This document shows positions 45,769-55,393 of a stretch of 64,000 nucleotides of DNA, in pieces (position 1 is the first letter of the stretch; each line of letters starts with the position of its first letter). The position numbers and the translations under genes are program-made. This DNA comes from Rikenellaceae bacterium (GTDB lineage: Bacteria; Bacteroidota; Bacteroidia; Bacteroidales; Rikenellaceae): NCBI GenBank assembly GCA_902363575.1, contig CABJAJ010000002.1, positions 310,001-374,000 on the forward strand. Direction: 5' to 3'. Below the pieces are notes generated by a model. It searched no databases. It was not told the origin of the DNA and was given only the letters and a program-made list of their open reading frames with translations.

Positions 45769-46323
45769 TTATTTGATAAAGAAAATGAAGCTCAGACCGA
45801 TTTTTGTCGGCCCGAAATAATTGCGCGAGCGGGTGCGGAGCACCTCCCCGCAATCGGCAATCGGATATTTCCGATCCCACAGTCGCGCATAACCGACGCC
45901 TATGGTTGCTTCCAGATTCCAGCGTTTGCCGATGAGCCACTGGTAGCCGTAGGAAATACCGGCTCCGCAGAGATGGCCCTGATACCGGTTGTGTCGGAAG
46001 GTTTCATTGAAACCGATGCCCCCGACGTTGTATTCCGCATAATGTGCATGGAGGCCGAAAAAATGGCCGTTGAACTTTTCACAGAGCCAATAGCGCACTT
46101 CGGGCTGCACCAGCCAGTGTTTCCACCGCGCATCGCCGAACTTCCACGGGTTGTAGTTTCCCGATACGTCCAGCGTGACCCGCGGTCCGAGCGCCGCCTC
46201 GACGCCGAGGTTGATCGTGGCCGTGGCATCGTAGAGCGCATTGCTCTTGACCGCCCATTTTTGAGCGAACGACGAGTTTACCGATGCCAGCAGCAAAGCC
46301 AGCATAAACCAAATTTTATTCAT
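45769..46323 (-). CDS. DUF3575 outer-membrane protein
   Basis: This 184-residue protein has a signal peptide (MNKIWFMLALLLASVNSSFA) and a small beta-barrel pattern with NALYDATATINLGVEAALG and SGNYNPWKFGDARWKHWLVQ, characteristic of DUF3575. It is the first gene of the fimbria-like operon; the start at 46323 is used since the hydrophobic signal starts there. The DUF3868 gene follows after 11 bases. Confidence 0.85.
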   Translation of the reverse strand: MNKIWFMLALLLASVNSSFAQKWAVKSNALYDATATINLGVEAALGPRVTLDVSGNYNPWKFGDARWKHWLVQPEVRYWLCEKFNGHFFGLHAHYAEYNVGGIGFNETFRHNRYQGHLCGAGISYGYQWLIGKRWNLEATIGVGYARLWDRKYPIADCGEVLRTRSRNYFGPTKIGLSFIFFIK

Positions 46324-46862
46324 TTCTATCCATTTTAGGGTCTCCGCAACGACCCGGACATGTTCGTATGCGATCGGCTGTCCCGACAAGGCGATTGTTT
46401 CAAATGATCGCAACGATGGCGCGTCCGTGCAAATGATTTGCCAAATTCGGCCCGGAAACCGCATCGCATCGTTGGTATCGCCGGCTTCCGCCGCGACACA
46501 GGACGGTCACAGGCGATGCCCGTACCATGCGGCGGACACTCCACAGCAAACTGTCCGAGAAGGTTTCACCCCCGTAATTCATCGGAACCGGATGCATGCG
46601 TCCCGGCTTTCCGCACAGCGCGACCGCGGGAAAACACGCGAAAGCGGCTGCATGAATTTCCCCGACAGGCGGACGGATCGGGATCCGGAAAAGAAAAAGC
46701 CCCTGCCGCAAACACGGAAGAGGCAATGCGCGATGTGTATAACGATCTTAATCCAGTCTGCGACGACATCGCACAGGTGTCGGCTAACGGGAAGGAGTGA
46801 GGTTTGTCAAAAAGAGCGGGAGCGCTTGTCCGGATCGGCTCAGGTTCGGAGGAAAGGCTGCA
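46324..46862. other. Intergenic region, no gene seen
   Basis: These 539 bases separate the efflux/regulator operon from the fimbrial operon, both on the minus strand. Short open frames on both strands lack coding character. It must hold the fimbrial promoter, but no exact TAnnTTTG box is visible, so control by an activator or another sigma factor is possible. Confidence 0.5.
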
Positions 46863-47624
46863 TCAGTATCCCGAAAACCAGGTTTTGAATTCGTTTACGC
46901 GGACTTTGCTGATCAGGATTTTATCCTCAGTCGGAATACGGAGATTCACGGAAAGGCGGTTGTTGAACCACAGGTCGAGATCGCGGATCGCGCTGCGCGA
47001 CAGCAGGTATTGCCGGTTGGCACGGAAAAATAGAGCGGGGTCGAGACAATCGGTAAGCTCGTCGAGCGTATGCGGAATGACATAGGAGCTATCGGAATCC
47101 ACCACGGCACGCACGACCCCCTCCGCAATATAAAAGTACTGCACCTGTTCGACGGCCAGCGGGTAGAGTTTGTCCCCTTTCCCGGGGATCAGGAAATGGG
47201 TTTTGTAGCGCGTCCGGTTTTGCAGGGTGCGGATCAGCTCGGTGAGTTGCTCCTCCCCGTGCCCCGCATTGCACAGGGTCATCAGTTTATCGACCGCCTG
47301 ACGCAGTTCCTCGGGGCCGATGGGTTTGAGCAGATAATCGATACCGCTGACTTTGAATGCCTTGAGTGCATATTCGTCGTAGGCGGTCGTAAAAATGATC
47401 GGACAGGCGATGTGCACATGCCCGAAGATCTCGAACGCCGAACCGTCTGCCAGGTGAATATCCATGAAAATCACTCCGGGCATGGGATGCTCCCTGAGCC
47501 ATGCCACGCTCTCGGTTATGCTGTCCAGTTCGGCGATGATCTCCATCTGCGGAGCCACTTCCGCCAGCAACGCCCGGAGGTTGCGGACGGCCGCTTTTTC
47601 GTCTTCGATCAGAATTGCTTTCAT
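46863..47624 (-). CDS. LytTR response regulator
   Basis: This 253-residue regulator has a receiver domain (AILIEDEKAAVRNLRALL; phosphoacceptor Asp in VIFMDIHLADGSA; YLLKPIGPEEL) and a LytTR domain (from about 150, with FFRANRQYLLSRSAI). It overlaps the kinase stop by four bases. It is the last gene of the metal-efflux operon and the nearest regulator to the fimbrial operon. It is similar to the 10888 regulator in length and motifs. Confidence 0.9.
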   Translation of the reverse strand: MKAILIEDEKAAVRNLRALLAEVAPQMEIIAELDSITESVAWLREHPMPGVIFMDIHLADGSAFEIFGHVHIACPIIFTTAYDEYALKAFKVSGIDYLLKPIGPEELRQAVDKLMTLCNAGHGEEQLTELIRTLQNRTRYKTHFLIPGKGDKLYPLAVEQVQYFYIAEGVVRAVVDSDSSYVIPHTLDELTDCLDPALFFRANRQYLLSRSAIRDLDLWFNNRLSVNLRIPTEDKILISKVRVNEFKTWFSGY

Positions 47625-48682
47625 ATTTCGCAGGGGTTGAGGAGCGGTATCCGGACACAGAAACGGCCGTTATCCATCGATATGCTCACTTCGCGGTGTC
47701 CCAACAGTTGATAGCGCTTGGCCAGGTTATCCAACCCGATGCCCGGTCCGGCACTCCCCGTCAGTTTGGCCTGGATCGGATTGCAGACAACCAGCGTCTC
47801 GCCCTGCGTACGTATGGAGACCGCGAGCGGCCGCCGGTTGCTGATCTCATTGTGTTTGATCGCATTTTCGATCAATACCTGAAGCGACATGGGCGGAAGC
47901 AGGCGGTCGCGAAGTTGTTTATCGACGGCGACATCGAACGAAAGATTCTCTTCGTAGCGCATCTTCATCAGGAAGATATAGGCCTCGGCAAAGGCGAGCT
48001 CCTCGGCCAGCGTCACAAAACGGGATTCATTGCTTTGCAGCGTGTAACGCAGCACGCGCGACAACTCCTGCGTATAGTCCACCGCACGGGCCGGAGTTTC
48101 GCGGATGAGCGATTGCAGCGTGTTGAGCGAATTGAACAGCATGTGGGGGTTCAGCTGGTTCTTCAGCGCTTCATACTGGTTGCGGATGCTCTCCGTGCGG
48201 AGTTGCTGGTTCTCGACGATCATCTGCTGTTGTTTCAGGATCAGATGGATGATGTAGCAGCTCCCGGTCACGATGCACGTCATGATGAAATCGCGCAGGG
48301 GATGCAGGTAGTGATGCACCATCGCATCGATGGCCGGAATGTCGAATGCCCGGTGCAGCAGCACGAACAACTTTCCCAGCAGATTGCTGACCATCCAGGT
48401 CAGCAGGAACGAAAGAACGATCTTGGTCGCCGTCATCCTCGCGATGGGAGTATTGAACCGGAACAGGCGCGTGTTGAGCCAGAAGAGGATCAGCAACGAA
48501 ATGAAAGTGAACACGACCTCGTTGGCCACGTCCGCGCCGCTCATTCCCGGGAAGAGCGAGTGCTGCTCAAAGCGATCCGAGAGCGAAAGCAGCTCCGGAA
48601 AATGGACCAGCACAGCCACCACAGCCGATATGGTCACCGTGAAAAGGAGGTATTTATCCCGAAAAACGCGCATTGCCTTCAT
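47621..48682 (-). CDS. LytS/YehU-type sensor histidine kinase
   Basis: This 353-residue kinase has four membrane helices in the first ~155 residues with only short loops between them, then a coiled region and the His_kinase motif LNPHMLFNSLNTLQSL. The ATPase follows with LIENAIKHNEIS and GIGLDNLAKRYQLLG. It lacks the large sensor region of its paralogue at 11646, so it probably senses within or near the membrane. It follows the efflux adaptor by 16 bases. ATG 48673 is an alternative start. Confidence 0.88.
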   Translation of the reverse strand: MKAMRVFRDKYLLFTVTISAVVAVLVHFPELLSLSDRFEQHSLFPGMSGADVANEVVFTFISLLILFWLNTRLFRFNTPIARMTATKIVLSFLLTWMVSNLLGKLFVLLHRAFDIPAIDAMVHHYLHPLRDFIMTCIVTGSCYIIHLILKQQQMIVENQQLRTESIRNQYEALKNQLNPHMLFNSLNTLQSLIRETPARAVDYTQELSRVLRYTLQSNESRFVTLAEELAFAEAYIFLMKMRYEENLSFDVAVDKQLRDRLLPPMSLQVLIENAIKHNEISNRRPLAVSIRTQGETLVVCNPIQAKLTGSAGPGIGLDNLAKRYQLLGHREVSISMDNGRFCVRIPLLNPCEI

Positions 48683-48698
48683 CGCTGCAAAATTACGA

Positions 48699-49601
48699 TT
48701 ATTTCCGTATGATCCGGGCCGTAACGTACATTCCCGGTCTGAAACGGGCCTCCTGCTCCCGGATCGTGACATATACGTCTACCGACCGGTTCGTGTCGTC
48801 CACCTGTTGGCTGACCGACGCTACCCGTCCGTGAAAAACCCGTTTGCCCATGCCATTGACGCGGAACTGCACCTGGTCCCCGGCATCGATCTTGTCCAGG
48901 TCTTTTTCGTAAGCCGTCAGGCGGAGCATGGTCCGGCTCTTGTCGATGATGGCGCACAGGGGATCGCCAGCGCTGAAATGCCTGCCCATATTCATCTGCA
49001 TATCGGCAACGTAGCCGCTGATCGGCGCCTTGACCTGCATCAACGGCTCGATGCCGCTGCTTAGCAGCGCAGCGGTATCGACGCCCAGCAGCATAAGCTG
49101 CGCGGCAGCGCCCTCCATACGGCTTTTCATCGAATAGTAATCGGCTTTGCTCTGCTGGAACCGCTTCTGCGATGCGGCCTCCTCGCGGGCGAGGGTCTGC
49201 TGGCGCAGGTATTCGGCCCGGAGAAACTCCGTCTGGGCATGACTGTCGAGGTAGGTCTGCTGCAGGTCGATAAACGAAGGATTTTCGAGCGTGCAGAGCA
49301 CGTCGCCTCGGCGCACGTAAGCCCCGGGCATCAACGAAGTCGCACGCACGGTGCCGTCCATCGTCAGCGTCACGGTCGCACGGCTCTCGGGCGGCAGCAC
49401 CATCGTCCCATTGAACGAGGGTTGGTTGGCCACGGCCGTGGCCCCCGAAACGGCATCGGCCTGCAAGGAGCTGTCCTGCGGCTGGACCGGCCTGGAAATC
49501 GTGCTGTCCGCGAGCGTCTGCGCCGTTTCGGACGCTGTCGGGGTTTTCATATGGCCGCAGGCGCAGCACAAGGCAATCAGGGGAAGAACTATTTTTTTCA
49601 T
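48699..49601 (-). CDS. RND efflux periplasmic adaptor lipoprotein
   Basis: This 300-residue adaptor starts with a lipoprotein signal (MKKIVLPLIALCCACGH) and shows the CzcB/CusB plan: a barrel-sandwich half (RATSLMPGAYVRRGDVLCTL), a helical hairpin around residues 105-165, the second lipoyl half (QVKAPISGYVADMQMNMG), and a beta-barrel end (RFRPGMYVTARII). It is shorter than usual and lacks a metal-binding N-terminal extension. It is 20 bases after the CzcA-TolC gene. Confidence 0.86.
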   Translation of the reverse strand: MKKIVLPLIALCCACGHMKTPTASETAQTLADSTISRPVQPQDSSLQADAVSGATAVANQPSFNGTMVLPPESRATVTLTMDGTVRATSLMPGAYVRRGDVLCTLENPSFIDLQQTYLDSHAQTEFLRAEYLRQQTLAREEAASQKRFQQSKADYYSMKSRMEGAAAQLMLLGVDTAALLSSGIEPLMQVKAPISGYVADMQMNMGRHFSAGDPLCAIIDKSRTMLRLTAYEKDLDKIDAGDQVQFRVNGMGKRVFHGRVASVSQQVDDTNRSVDVYVTIREQEARFRPGMYVTARIIRK

Positions 49602-49621
49602 GGAGCTGTTGTTATTTTCGG

Positions 49622-52600
49622 TTATCGGTACAGTTCATATTCGAGTGCGGCGACGTTGTAGTTGTACACCGCCTCGGCATATCCGCGCCGGATCTCCAAC
49701 GCACTGTTCAGGCTTTGGATAAATTCGGGAATCCCCGTGTCGCTGTTTTTCAATTGCAACGCTGCCGAACGGATCAGTGCGTCGGCTTCGGGAAGAGCCG
49801 TCGAGGTATAGTAACGGATGCTTTCCGCATAGCGTCGCAACAGCGTCCGGATCTCTGCGATTTTGTTGTCCACGACCCGAATGTTTGCCTCCGCATCGTT
49901 GCGGGCGATATAGGCATCGACTTTGGCCTGGCGGATACGGCTGCGCTGCGAGTTGAAGAAAATCGGGAACGACGCTTCCACGGTCCAGGCGTTCAACCCC
50001 TTTTCGGGCAGAATGTTCTGGCGCAGATAGCCCACGGAGAGCTCGGGGAAGAAGCGGCTCTTCTCAACCCGCACACGGGCAAGCATCTCGTCGGCCCGGC
50101 TGTTGAAAAAGCCACGGTAAGCATCGCTTGCCCCCGTATCCGCAGGATCGACGGCACACATCGCCTGTACCGTGTCGGCAGGAATCAAAGGGGTTTCCGC
50201 ATAGCAGGCCCACTGCAGCCGCACGGCCGCCAGCCGGTGTTCCTCCTGCGCCTGAAAGAGCTTGTTGCGCATCTCAGCGGCCGTGGTTGCCGTCATATTC
50301 CGTTCGAGTTGCGATATGTCACCCTGCGCATAGCGCAACTCCCCGGAGCGAAGCAGTTGTCCGGCAAGCGTATCCTGATCGCGGTAGAGCGTGCAGAGTT
50401 CGCCCGTATAGAGGTAATACGCCCATGCGCGTTTGACTTCGGCCGTGATCTCCCGTTGCACCAGTTCCCGGTAAAGGGTGCCGGTTTCGACCTGACGCCG
50501 GACAAGGGCGTTTTTGTAGAACGGCGTCACCAGCGAGCCGACCGACTGGGTGACGGTCACCTGATTGTCGTTCCGGCCGGGGCCGTTGAGTTGCCCCCAC
50601 GCATATTCCACGGTGGTCGGAGCCAGCTCCCACGACTCGCCGCGTGCGGCGCGAGCCCTTTCGATTGTGGCCTCGGCGGAACGCAGGCGCGGATGGTTGG
50701 CCAGTGCCATAGCGACCGCTTCGCCGAGCGTGACGCGTTGCTGCGCCTGCGAACCGAAGGGCAGCAGAAGCAGCATCAACAGGGGAAAGAATTTTCGGAA
50801 CATCGGTTTGCGTTTTAACAGGGGCGCCATATTCACCAGCCGGTAGAAGACCGGAATGATGACGAGCGTCAGCATGGTGGAGACGATCAACCCGCCGATG
50901 ACGACGGTTGCCAGCGGACGCTGCACCTCGGCACCGGCCGTCGTTGCGACGGCCATCGGGACGAAGCCGAGCGATGCCACCAACCCGGTTAGAAATACGG
51001 GGCGCAACAGATGGGGCGTACCGCGGCGGATGACGCGGTCTGTGGTCAGCGGGTAGTTCCCTTTATGCCGGAGATCGTTGAAATGGTTTATCATCAGGAT
51101 GCCGTTGAGAACGGCCACGCCGAACAGCGCGATGAATCCCACGCCGGCCGAAATGCTGAAGGGCAGTCCCCTAAGCCACAGGGCGAGGATGCCGCCGATC
51201 AGCGACAGGGGCACGGTGCTGAAGACCACCAGCGTGTAGGTCATGCTCCTGAAAGCGAAGAAGAGCAGCAGCAGGATGAGCAGCAGCGCAACGGGAATCA
51301 CGACCAGCAGGGTGCGGATGGCGTTTTGCAGGTTCTCGAACTGCCCGCCGTACTCGAAATAGTAGCCCGGACCGAGTTTGACGTTCTTGTCGAGTGTTTC
51401 CTGAATGGCATTCACGACCTGCTGGATATCCCCGTTGCGGACGTTCACGCCGATCACCACACGGCGCTTGGTGGCGTCGCGGTTGATCTGGAGCGGCCCG
51501 TTGATCAGGTCGATCGTGGCCAGTTCGCTGACCGGAATCTGCACCCCCTCGCTCGTGCGCACGAAGAGCCGGTCGAGGTTCAGGTCGGCGACCTTCTCCT
51601 GGTCGAGACGCACGACCAGGTCGAAACGGCGCTCGTTCTCGAAGACCGTCCCCGCGGCTTCACCCGCATAGGCGGTGCGGATGACGGTGTTGAGCTCCTC
51701 GATGTTCACCCCGTAGCGGGCGATCTTGCTGCGGTTGTACTTCACGACCAACTGCGGAAGCCCCATCGCCTGTTCGACCAGCACGTCGGATGCGCCGGGC
51801 ACCTGTTCGACGTATCTCGCCGCCTCCTGCGCCTTGGCGTAAAGTTCCGCCATATCTTCGCCGTAGAGTTTAACGGCTATGTCGGCTTTGGCTCCGGTCA
51901 TCAGTTCGTTGAACCGCAATTGAATAGGTTGGCTGAAGTTGAACTCCGCACCTTGCAGGGTATCCAGCGCCCTTTTCATCTTCTCGACCATTTCGGCACG
52001 CGACGACGCACTCGTCCACGCCTCGAAAGGCTCCATGACGATCATCACATCGGCATCTTCGACGGCCATCGGGTCGGTGGGCACTTCGGCCGTACCGATT
52101 TTGGCGACCACGTGTCTGATCTCAGGGAAATTATCCATCAGGATTTTCTCGGCGCGCTCCGACAGGACGATGCTCCGGGTCAGGGAACTGCCTGCCGGGA
52201 GAGTCATCTGCATGGCGAAATCGCCCTCGTCGAGCGTGGGGATGAATTCCGCACCGAGCCGCGTAAACAGCAGCAGGCTGGCGGCCAGCAGCACGAATGC
52301 CGCCGCCACGGTCACCCCGCCGAAACGAAGGCATCCGTTCAGGCAGCGCTGGTAAAGACCGTTCAGCCGGGCGAAGAACCGATCCGCGAAAGTCCGCGTC
52401 GCGCGGATATGGCGTTTGAGAAAGAGCGACGCCATCATGGGCACATAGGTCAACGACAGGATCAAGGCCCCGATGATGCAGAACACGAGCGTCTGGGCCA
52501 TCGGGGTAAAGTATTTCCCCTCGATGCCTGTCAGGGTGAGTATCGGGAAAAAGACGATCAGGATAATGAGCACAGCGAAAGTCGCCGACCGCACGACGTT

Positions 52601-53929
52601 GCCCGCACCGGCGATGATCTGTTCGTCCATCTGCGCCCTGGATAGCGTCTTGCCGAGGAACGATTTACCGTAGATATGCGCCAGGATGCCCTCGACGATC
52701 ACGATCGAGCCGTCCACCACGATGCCGAAGTCGATGGCGCCCAGGCTCATCAGGTTGGCCGACACGCAGAACACCCGCATCAGGATAAAGGCGAAGAGCA
52801 TGGCCAGCGGGATGACCGAGGCGACGATCAGCCCGGCACGCACGTTGCCGAGGAAGAGGATAAGCACCAGAAAAACGATGATCGCCCCCTCGATCAGGTT
52901 GCGGATGACGGTCGAGATGTTGCGGCTGACCAGCTCCGAGCGGTTGAGGTAGGGATTGATCGAAACCCCTTCGGGGAGCATCTTCTGGATTTTCGCTACG
53001 CGGCTTTCCAGCTCTTTCGTGACGACATTGGCATTGGCCCCCTTGAGCATCATGGCAATGCCGCCCACACACTCGCCCTGTCCGTCGCGCGTCATGGCGC
53101 CGAAACGCTTTGCCGAGCCGAAACGGACCGTCCCGACGTCGTTGATATGGACGGGGATGCCACCGCGGTTTGCGACCACGATACGTTCGATGTCTTTCAG
53201 GCTCGAAATCATGCCTTCGGAACGGATGTAATAGGCGCGGTTCACCTTTTCGATGTAGCTGCCGCCCGTGTTCTGGTTATTGCGGTTCAAGGCTTCATAT
53301 ACGTCGCCGATCGTAATGCCGAGCGAATAGAGCGCATCGGGATCGACCGCCACTTCGTACTGCTTGAGATAACCGCCGAAACTGTTGATCTCGACAATGC
53401 CCGGAATGCCCGACAACTGTCGTTTGACGATCCAGTCCTGAATCGTGCGAAGCTCCATCGCATCGTATCGCTCCTCGTATCCGGGCGCCACGTCGAGCGT
53501 ATATTGGTATATTTCACCCAGTCCGGTCGTAATGGGCATCATTTCGGGCATGCCCAGTTCGGAGGGAATTTCGCCGGACACGGTCTGAATCTGTTCGTTG
53601 ATGAGCTGCCGCGCATCGAGGATCGGCACGCTCTCCTTGAATACGACCGTCACCACCGACAGACCGAAACGCGACACCGAGCGGATCTCCTCCACATGCA
53701 TGATGTTGCTCATGGCGATCTCGATCGGGAAGGTGATAAGCTGCTCGACCTCCTGCGGCGCCAGCGTGGGCGACACGGTGACGATCTGCACCTGGTTGTT
53801 GGTGATGTCGGGCACGGCATCGACCGGCAGGGTCAGCATCGCATACATCCCGCCAGCAAGCAAACAAAGGGTGGTTAGGCCGACGAAAATTTTTTTCGTA
53901 ACGGCAAAGCGGACTATGGCATGGAACAT
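49622..53929 (-). CDS. Heavy-metal RND pump fused to TolC-type channel
   Basis: This 1435-residue protein is a CzcA/CusA family inner-membrane pump (residues 1 to about 1040) continuous with a TolC/CzcC-like outer-membrane factor. Twelve RND helices are present. The HME signature in helix 4 reads AIDFGIVVDGSIVIVEG, closer to Co/Zn/Cd pumps (DFGxxxDGxxxxxE) than Cu/Ag pumps. At the junction is a second signal-peptide-like stretch (MFRKFFPLLMLLLLPFGSQA) with its own ATG at 50803, so the channel may be cleaved free or separately translated. The start at 53929 matches RFAVTKKIFVGLTTLCLLAG. Adaptor, kinase and regulator genes follow. Confidence 0.9.
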   Translation of the reverse strand: MFHAIVRFAVTKKIFVGLTTLCLLAGGMYAMLTLPVDAVPDITNNQVQIVTVSPTLAPQEVEQLITFPIEIAMSNIMHVEEIRSVSRFGLSVVTVVFKESVPILDARQLINEQIQTVSGEIPSELGMPEMMPITTGLGEIYQYTLDVAPGYEERYDAMELRTIQDWIVKRQLSGIPGIVEINSFGGYLKQYEVAVDPDALYSLGITIGDVYEALNRNNQNTGGSYIEKVNRAYYIRSEGMISSLKDIERIVVANRGGIPVHINDVGTVRFGSAKRFGAMTRDGQGECVGGIAMMLKGANANVVTKELESRVAKIQKMLPEGVSINPYLNRSELVSRNISTVIRNLIEGAIIVFLVLILFLGNVRAGLIVASVIPLAMLFAFILMRVFCVSANLMSLGAIDFGIVVDGSIVIVEGILAHIYGKSFLGKTLSRAQMDEQIIAGAGNVVRSATFAVLIILIVFFPILTLTGIEGKYFTPMAQTLVFCIIGALILSLTYVPMMASLFLKRHIRATRTFADRFFARLNGLYQRCLNGCLRFGGVTVAAAFVLLAASLLLFTRLGAEFIPTLDEGDFAMQMTLPAGSSLTRSIVLSERAEKILMDNFPEIRHVVAKIGTAEVPTDPMAVEDADVMIVMEPFEAWTSASSRAEMVEKMKRALDTLQGAEFNFSQPIQLRFNELMTGAKADIAVKLYGEDMAELYAKAQEAARYVEQVPGASDVLVEQAMGLPQLVVKYNRSKIARYGVNIEELNTVIRTAYAGEAAGTVFENERRFDLVVRLDQEKVADLNLDRLFVRTSEGVQIPVSELATIDLINGPLQINRDATKRRVVIGVNVRNGDIQQVVNAIQETLDKNVKLGPGYYFEYGGQFENLQNAIRTLLVVIPVALLLILLLLFFAFRSMTYTLVVFSTVPLSLIGGILALWLRGLPFSISAGVGFIALFGVAVLNGILMINHFNDLRHKGNYPLTTDRVIRRGTPHLLRPVFLTGLVASLGFVPMAVATTAGAEVQRPLATVVIGGLIVSTMLTLVIIPVFYRLVNMAPLLKRKPMFRKFFPLLMLLLLPFGSQAQQRVTLGEAVAMALANHPRLRSAEATIERARAARGESWELAPTTVEYAWGQLNGPGRNDNQVTVTQSVGSLVTPFYKNALVRRQVETGTLYRELVQREITAEVKRAWAYYLYTGELCTLYRDQDTLAGQLLRSGELRYAQGDISQLERNMTATTAAEMRNKLFQAQEEHRLAAVRLQWACYAETPLIPADTVQAMCAVDPADTGASDAYRGFFNSRADEMLARVRVEKSRFFPELSVGYLRQNILPEKGLNAWTVEASFPIFFNSQRSRIRQAKVDAYIARNDAEANIRVVDNKIAEIRTLLRRYAESIRYYTSTALPEADALIRSAALQLKNSDTGIPEFIQSLNSALEIRRGYAEAVYNYNVAALEYELYR

Positions 53930-53955
53930 AGGATCGGGTCTTGGTGATTCGGTAT

Positions 53956-53963
53956 CAAAAATA
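53956..53963 (-). promoter_or_regulatory. Promoter -7 box of metal-efflux operon
   Basis: The minus strand reads TATTTTTG, an exact consensus, 26 bases before the start at 53929. A -33 TTTG is not seen. Confidence 0.5.
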
Positions 53964-54222
53964 ATCCGCAGGCGCGTACTCCGCGACCGTAAAAAATCCA
54001 ACCGTCTCTTTTGACCGGTGAACCGTTTGATAGCGAGTGTGAAATATCTTCCGCACGGTGCGACGTATCCGGCAAGGAGGGGAGAGTCTTGTGAGAATCG
54101 TACCGGACACCCGTATCGATGAAACGCAAGTTTTGCCCGGCGATCGCTCAATCAGGACAGGTAACTCCTGTTCTGGACGTAGCGCAAAGCAACGCTTACA
54201 AAGCCGGCACGGTACTCGTATA

Positions 54223-54246
54223 GAGCTCCTCGAACGAGGAGCCTTT
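54223..54246. terminator. Hairpin terminator
   Basis: GCTCCTCG/CGAGGAGC closes on AA and is followed by four T on the plus strand. It lies 29 bases beyond the stop of the minus-strand lipoprotein gene. Confidence 0.6.
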
Positions 54247-54274
54247 TCGACATATTAGACTAATTAAATATGGA

Positions 54275-54955
54275 CTAATCGTATCGGAATTCTTGTTTAG
54301 TACCATTCATTTCCATAATTATCGTTTTTGACACGAGCTTATTTCCGGAAAATTCCAATATCCAATAATCACCCTCATATATGAAAGTTTCAAAGGCAGC
54401 CAAAGCATAACCAATATATTGGGGGAATTTTTTTAGTCGCTTTTGGTATTCCTCGTAATCTGTTTTGAAAAAAGGATAATCTTTCCCCAATACATTTATC
54501 ATGGATTCAATTGACATTTGAAAATCTTGATTATCCTGATTATAAAAACCAAAATAAATATCGCCGATACTACCTATAAAAATGGGCCTTGGAGCATTGA
54601 ATATCCGTCCTAAACCACTTTCGCGGATTGTATATATTTTATTTCCGTTCTTATGTATGCTCAATGTGATTTTCAACAATTTAATTTCTTTGTAGTCTGT
54701 TAGATTATACGCTTGGTATTCTGAGACCCGTTCATTCACATATTGTATAATACTTTCCTTTAATTCTTTATTAGTAATCTCAGGATAACAATTGTAAACA
54801 TCTGTCGTAACATTATCTTGGTTAAAAGATGAATGGTTACTGCAACCCAAGCTGCATCCAATCAAGAGAAATACTATAATTTTCAAACTACAAAGAGATA
54901 TGCTGAAAGACAAGAAGTAAGCAGGGTAAAGAATAATAATGCAATTATTTTTCAT
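54275..54955 (-). CDS. AT-rich hypothetical lipoprotein
   Basis: This 226-residue frame is much richer in A/T than its neighbours, which suggests transfer. A lipoprotein-like segment, IIVFLLIGCSLGCSN, lies at residues about 26-40, so the true start may be the in-frame TTG near 54888 rather than ATG 54955. The mature part has ESIIQYVNERVSEYQ, LGRIFNAPRPIFIGSIG and YEGDYWILEFSGNK. No family is recognised. It is isolated, flanked by hairpins. Confidence 0.6.
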   Translation of the reverse strand: MKNNCIIILYPAYFLSFSISLCSLKIIVFLLIGCSLGCSNHSSFNQDNVTTDVYNCYPEITNKELKESIIQYVNERVSEYQAYNLTDYKEIKLLKITLSIHKNGNKIYTIRESGLGRIFNAPRPIFIGSIGDIYFGFYNQDNQDFQMSIESMINVLGKDYPFFKTDYEEYQKRLKKFPQYIGYALAAFETFIYEGDYWILEFSGNKLVSKTIIMEMNGTKQEFRYD

Positions 54956-55393
54956 TGTTAAATAGTAATTTTATCCAGTAAATAATTAACATTTGAATAC
55001 CTGAATCGATTAAACTTATACCATTTTCAACAGGTAGGCCGCTAAGGTATTCAAGCGCTGGTCGGTTACGCGCTCGGTCAAATTTAAGGAATTATAATGG
55101 TAATTCCAACCGGTTAAGACGATCCGGATCGATAATGAATAACTCTTTTAAAAAGAGTGGCCGGAACCCCGATCAGGATAAAAAGCAGAACCCAAACAAG
55201 ACCAAGAAGACGCTTCGGGAGGAAAAAACGAATCTGTCGAAAGAAAAAACCGCTCAATCGAGCGGCTTTTTCAATCATACCACAAGGGGGTGGGTGTTCA
55301 TGCCGATTCGGTGTAAATAGTCCGTATATGGATACGGATCGAAATCGGCAAATCGTCCACGGAGCGCCGACGAACCGGCCTCATTGGCTAAGG
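54956..55393. other. Intergenic region, AT-rich
   Basis: No certain gene lies here. A 61-codon plus-strand frame (55135-55320, MNNSFKKSGRNPDQDKKQ...) is Lys/Asn rich and runs through a terminator hairpin, so it is not called. The hairpin at 55244-55272 is the main feature. Confidence 0.5.
55244..55272. terminator. Bidirectional terminator
   Basis: CCGCTC, loop AATC, GAGCGG, with A6 on the left and CT5 on the right. The core is close to the palindrome at 38853-38880. Confidence 0.7.

Larger units (their letters stand above)
53930..54274. other. Intergenic region with efflux promoter and terminator
   Basis: No gene is seen in these 345 bases. They contain the promoter of the efflux operon and a hairpin terminator at 54223-54242. 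Confidence 0.55.

Noticed and set aside
55135..55320. 61-codon Lys/Asn-rich frame
   Set aside because: It reads through a terminator hairpin and has no promoter or homologous-looking feature; left as intergenic.
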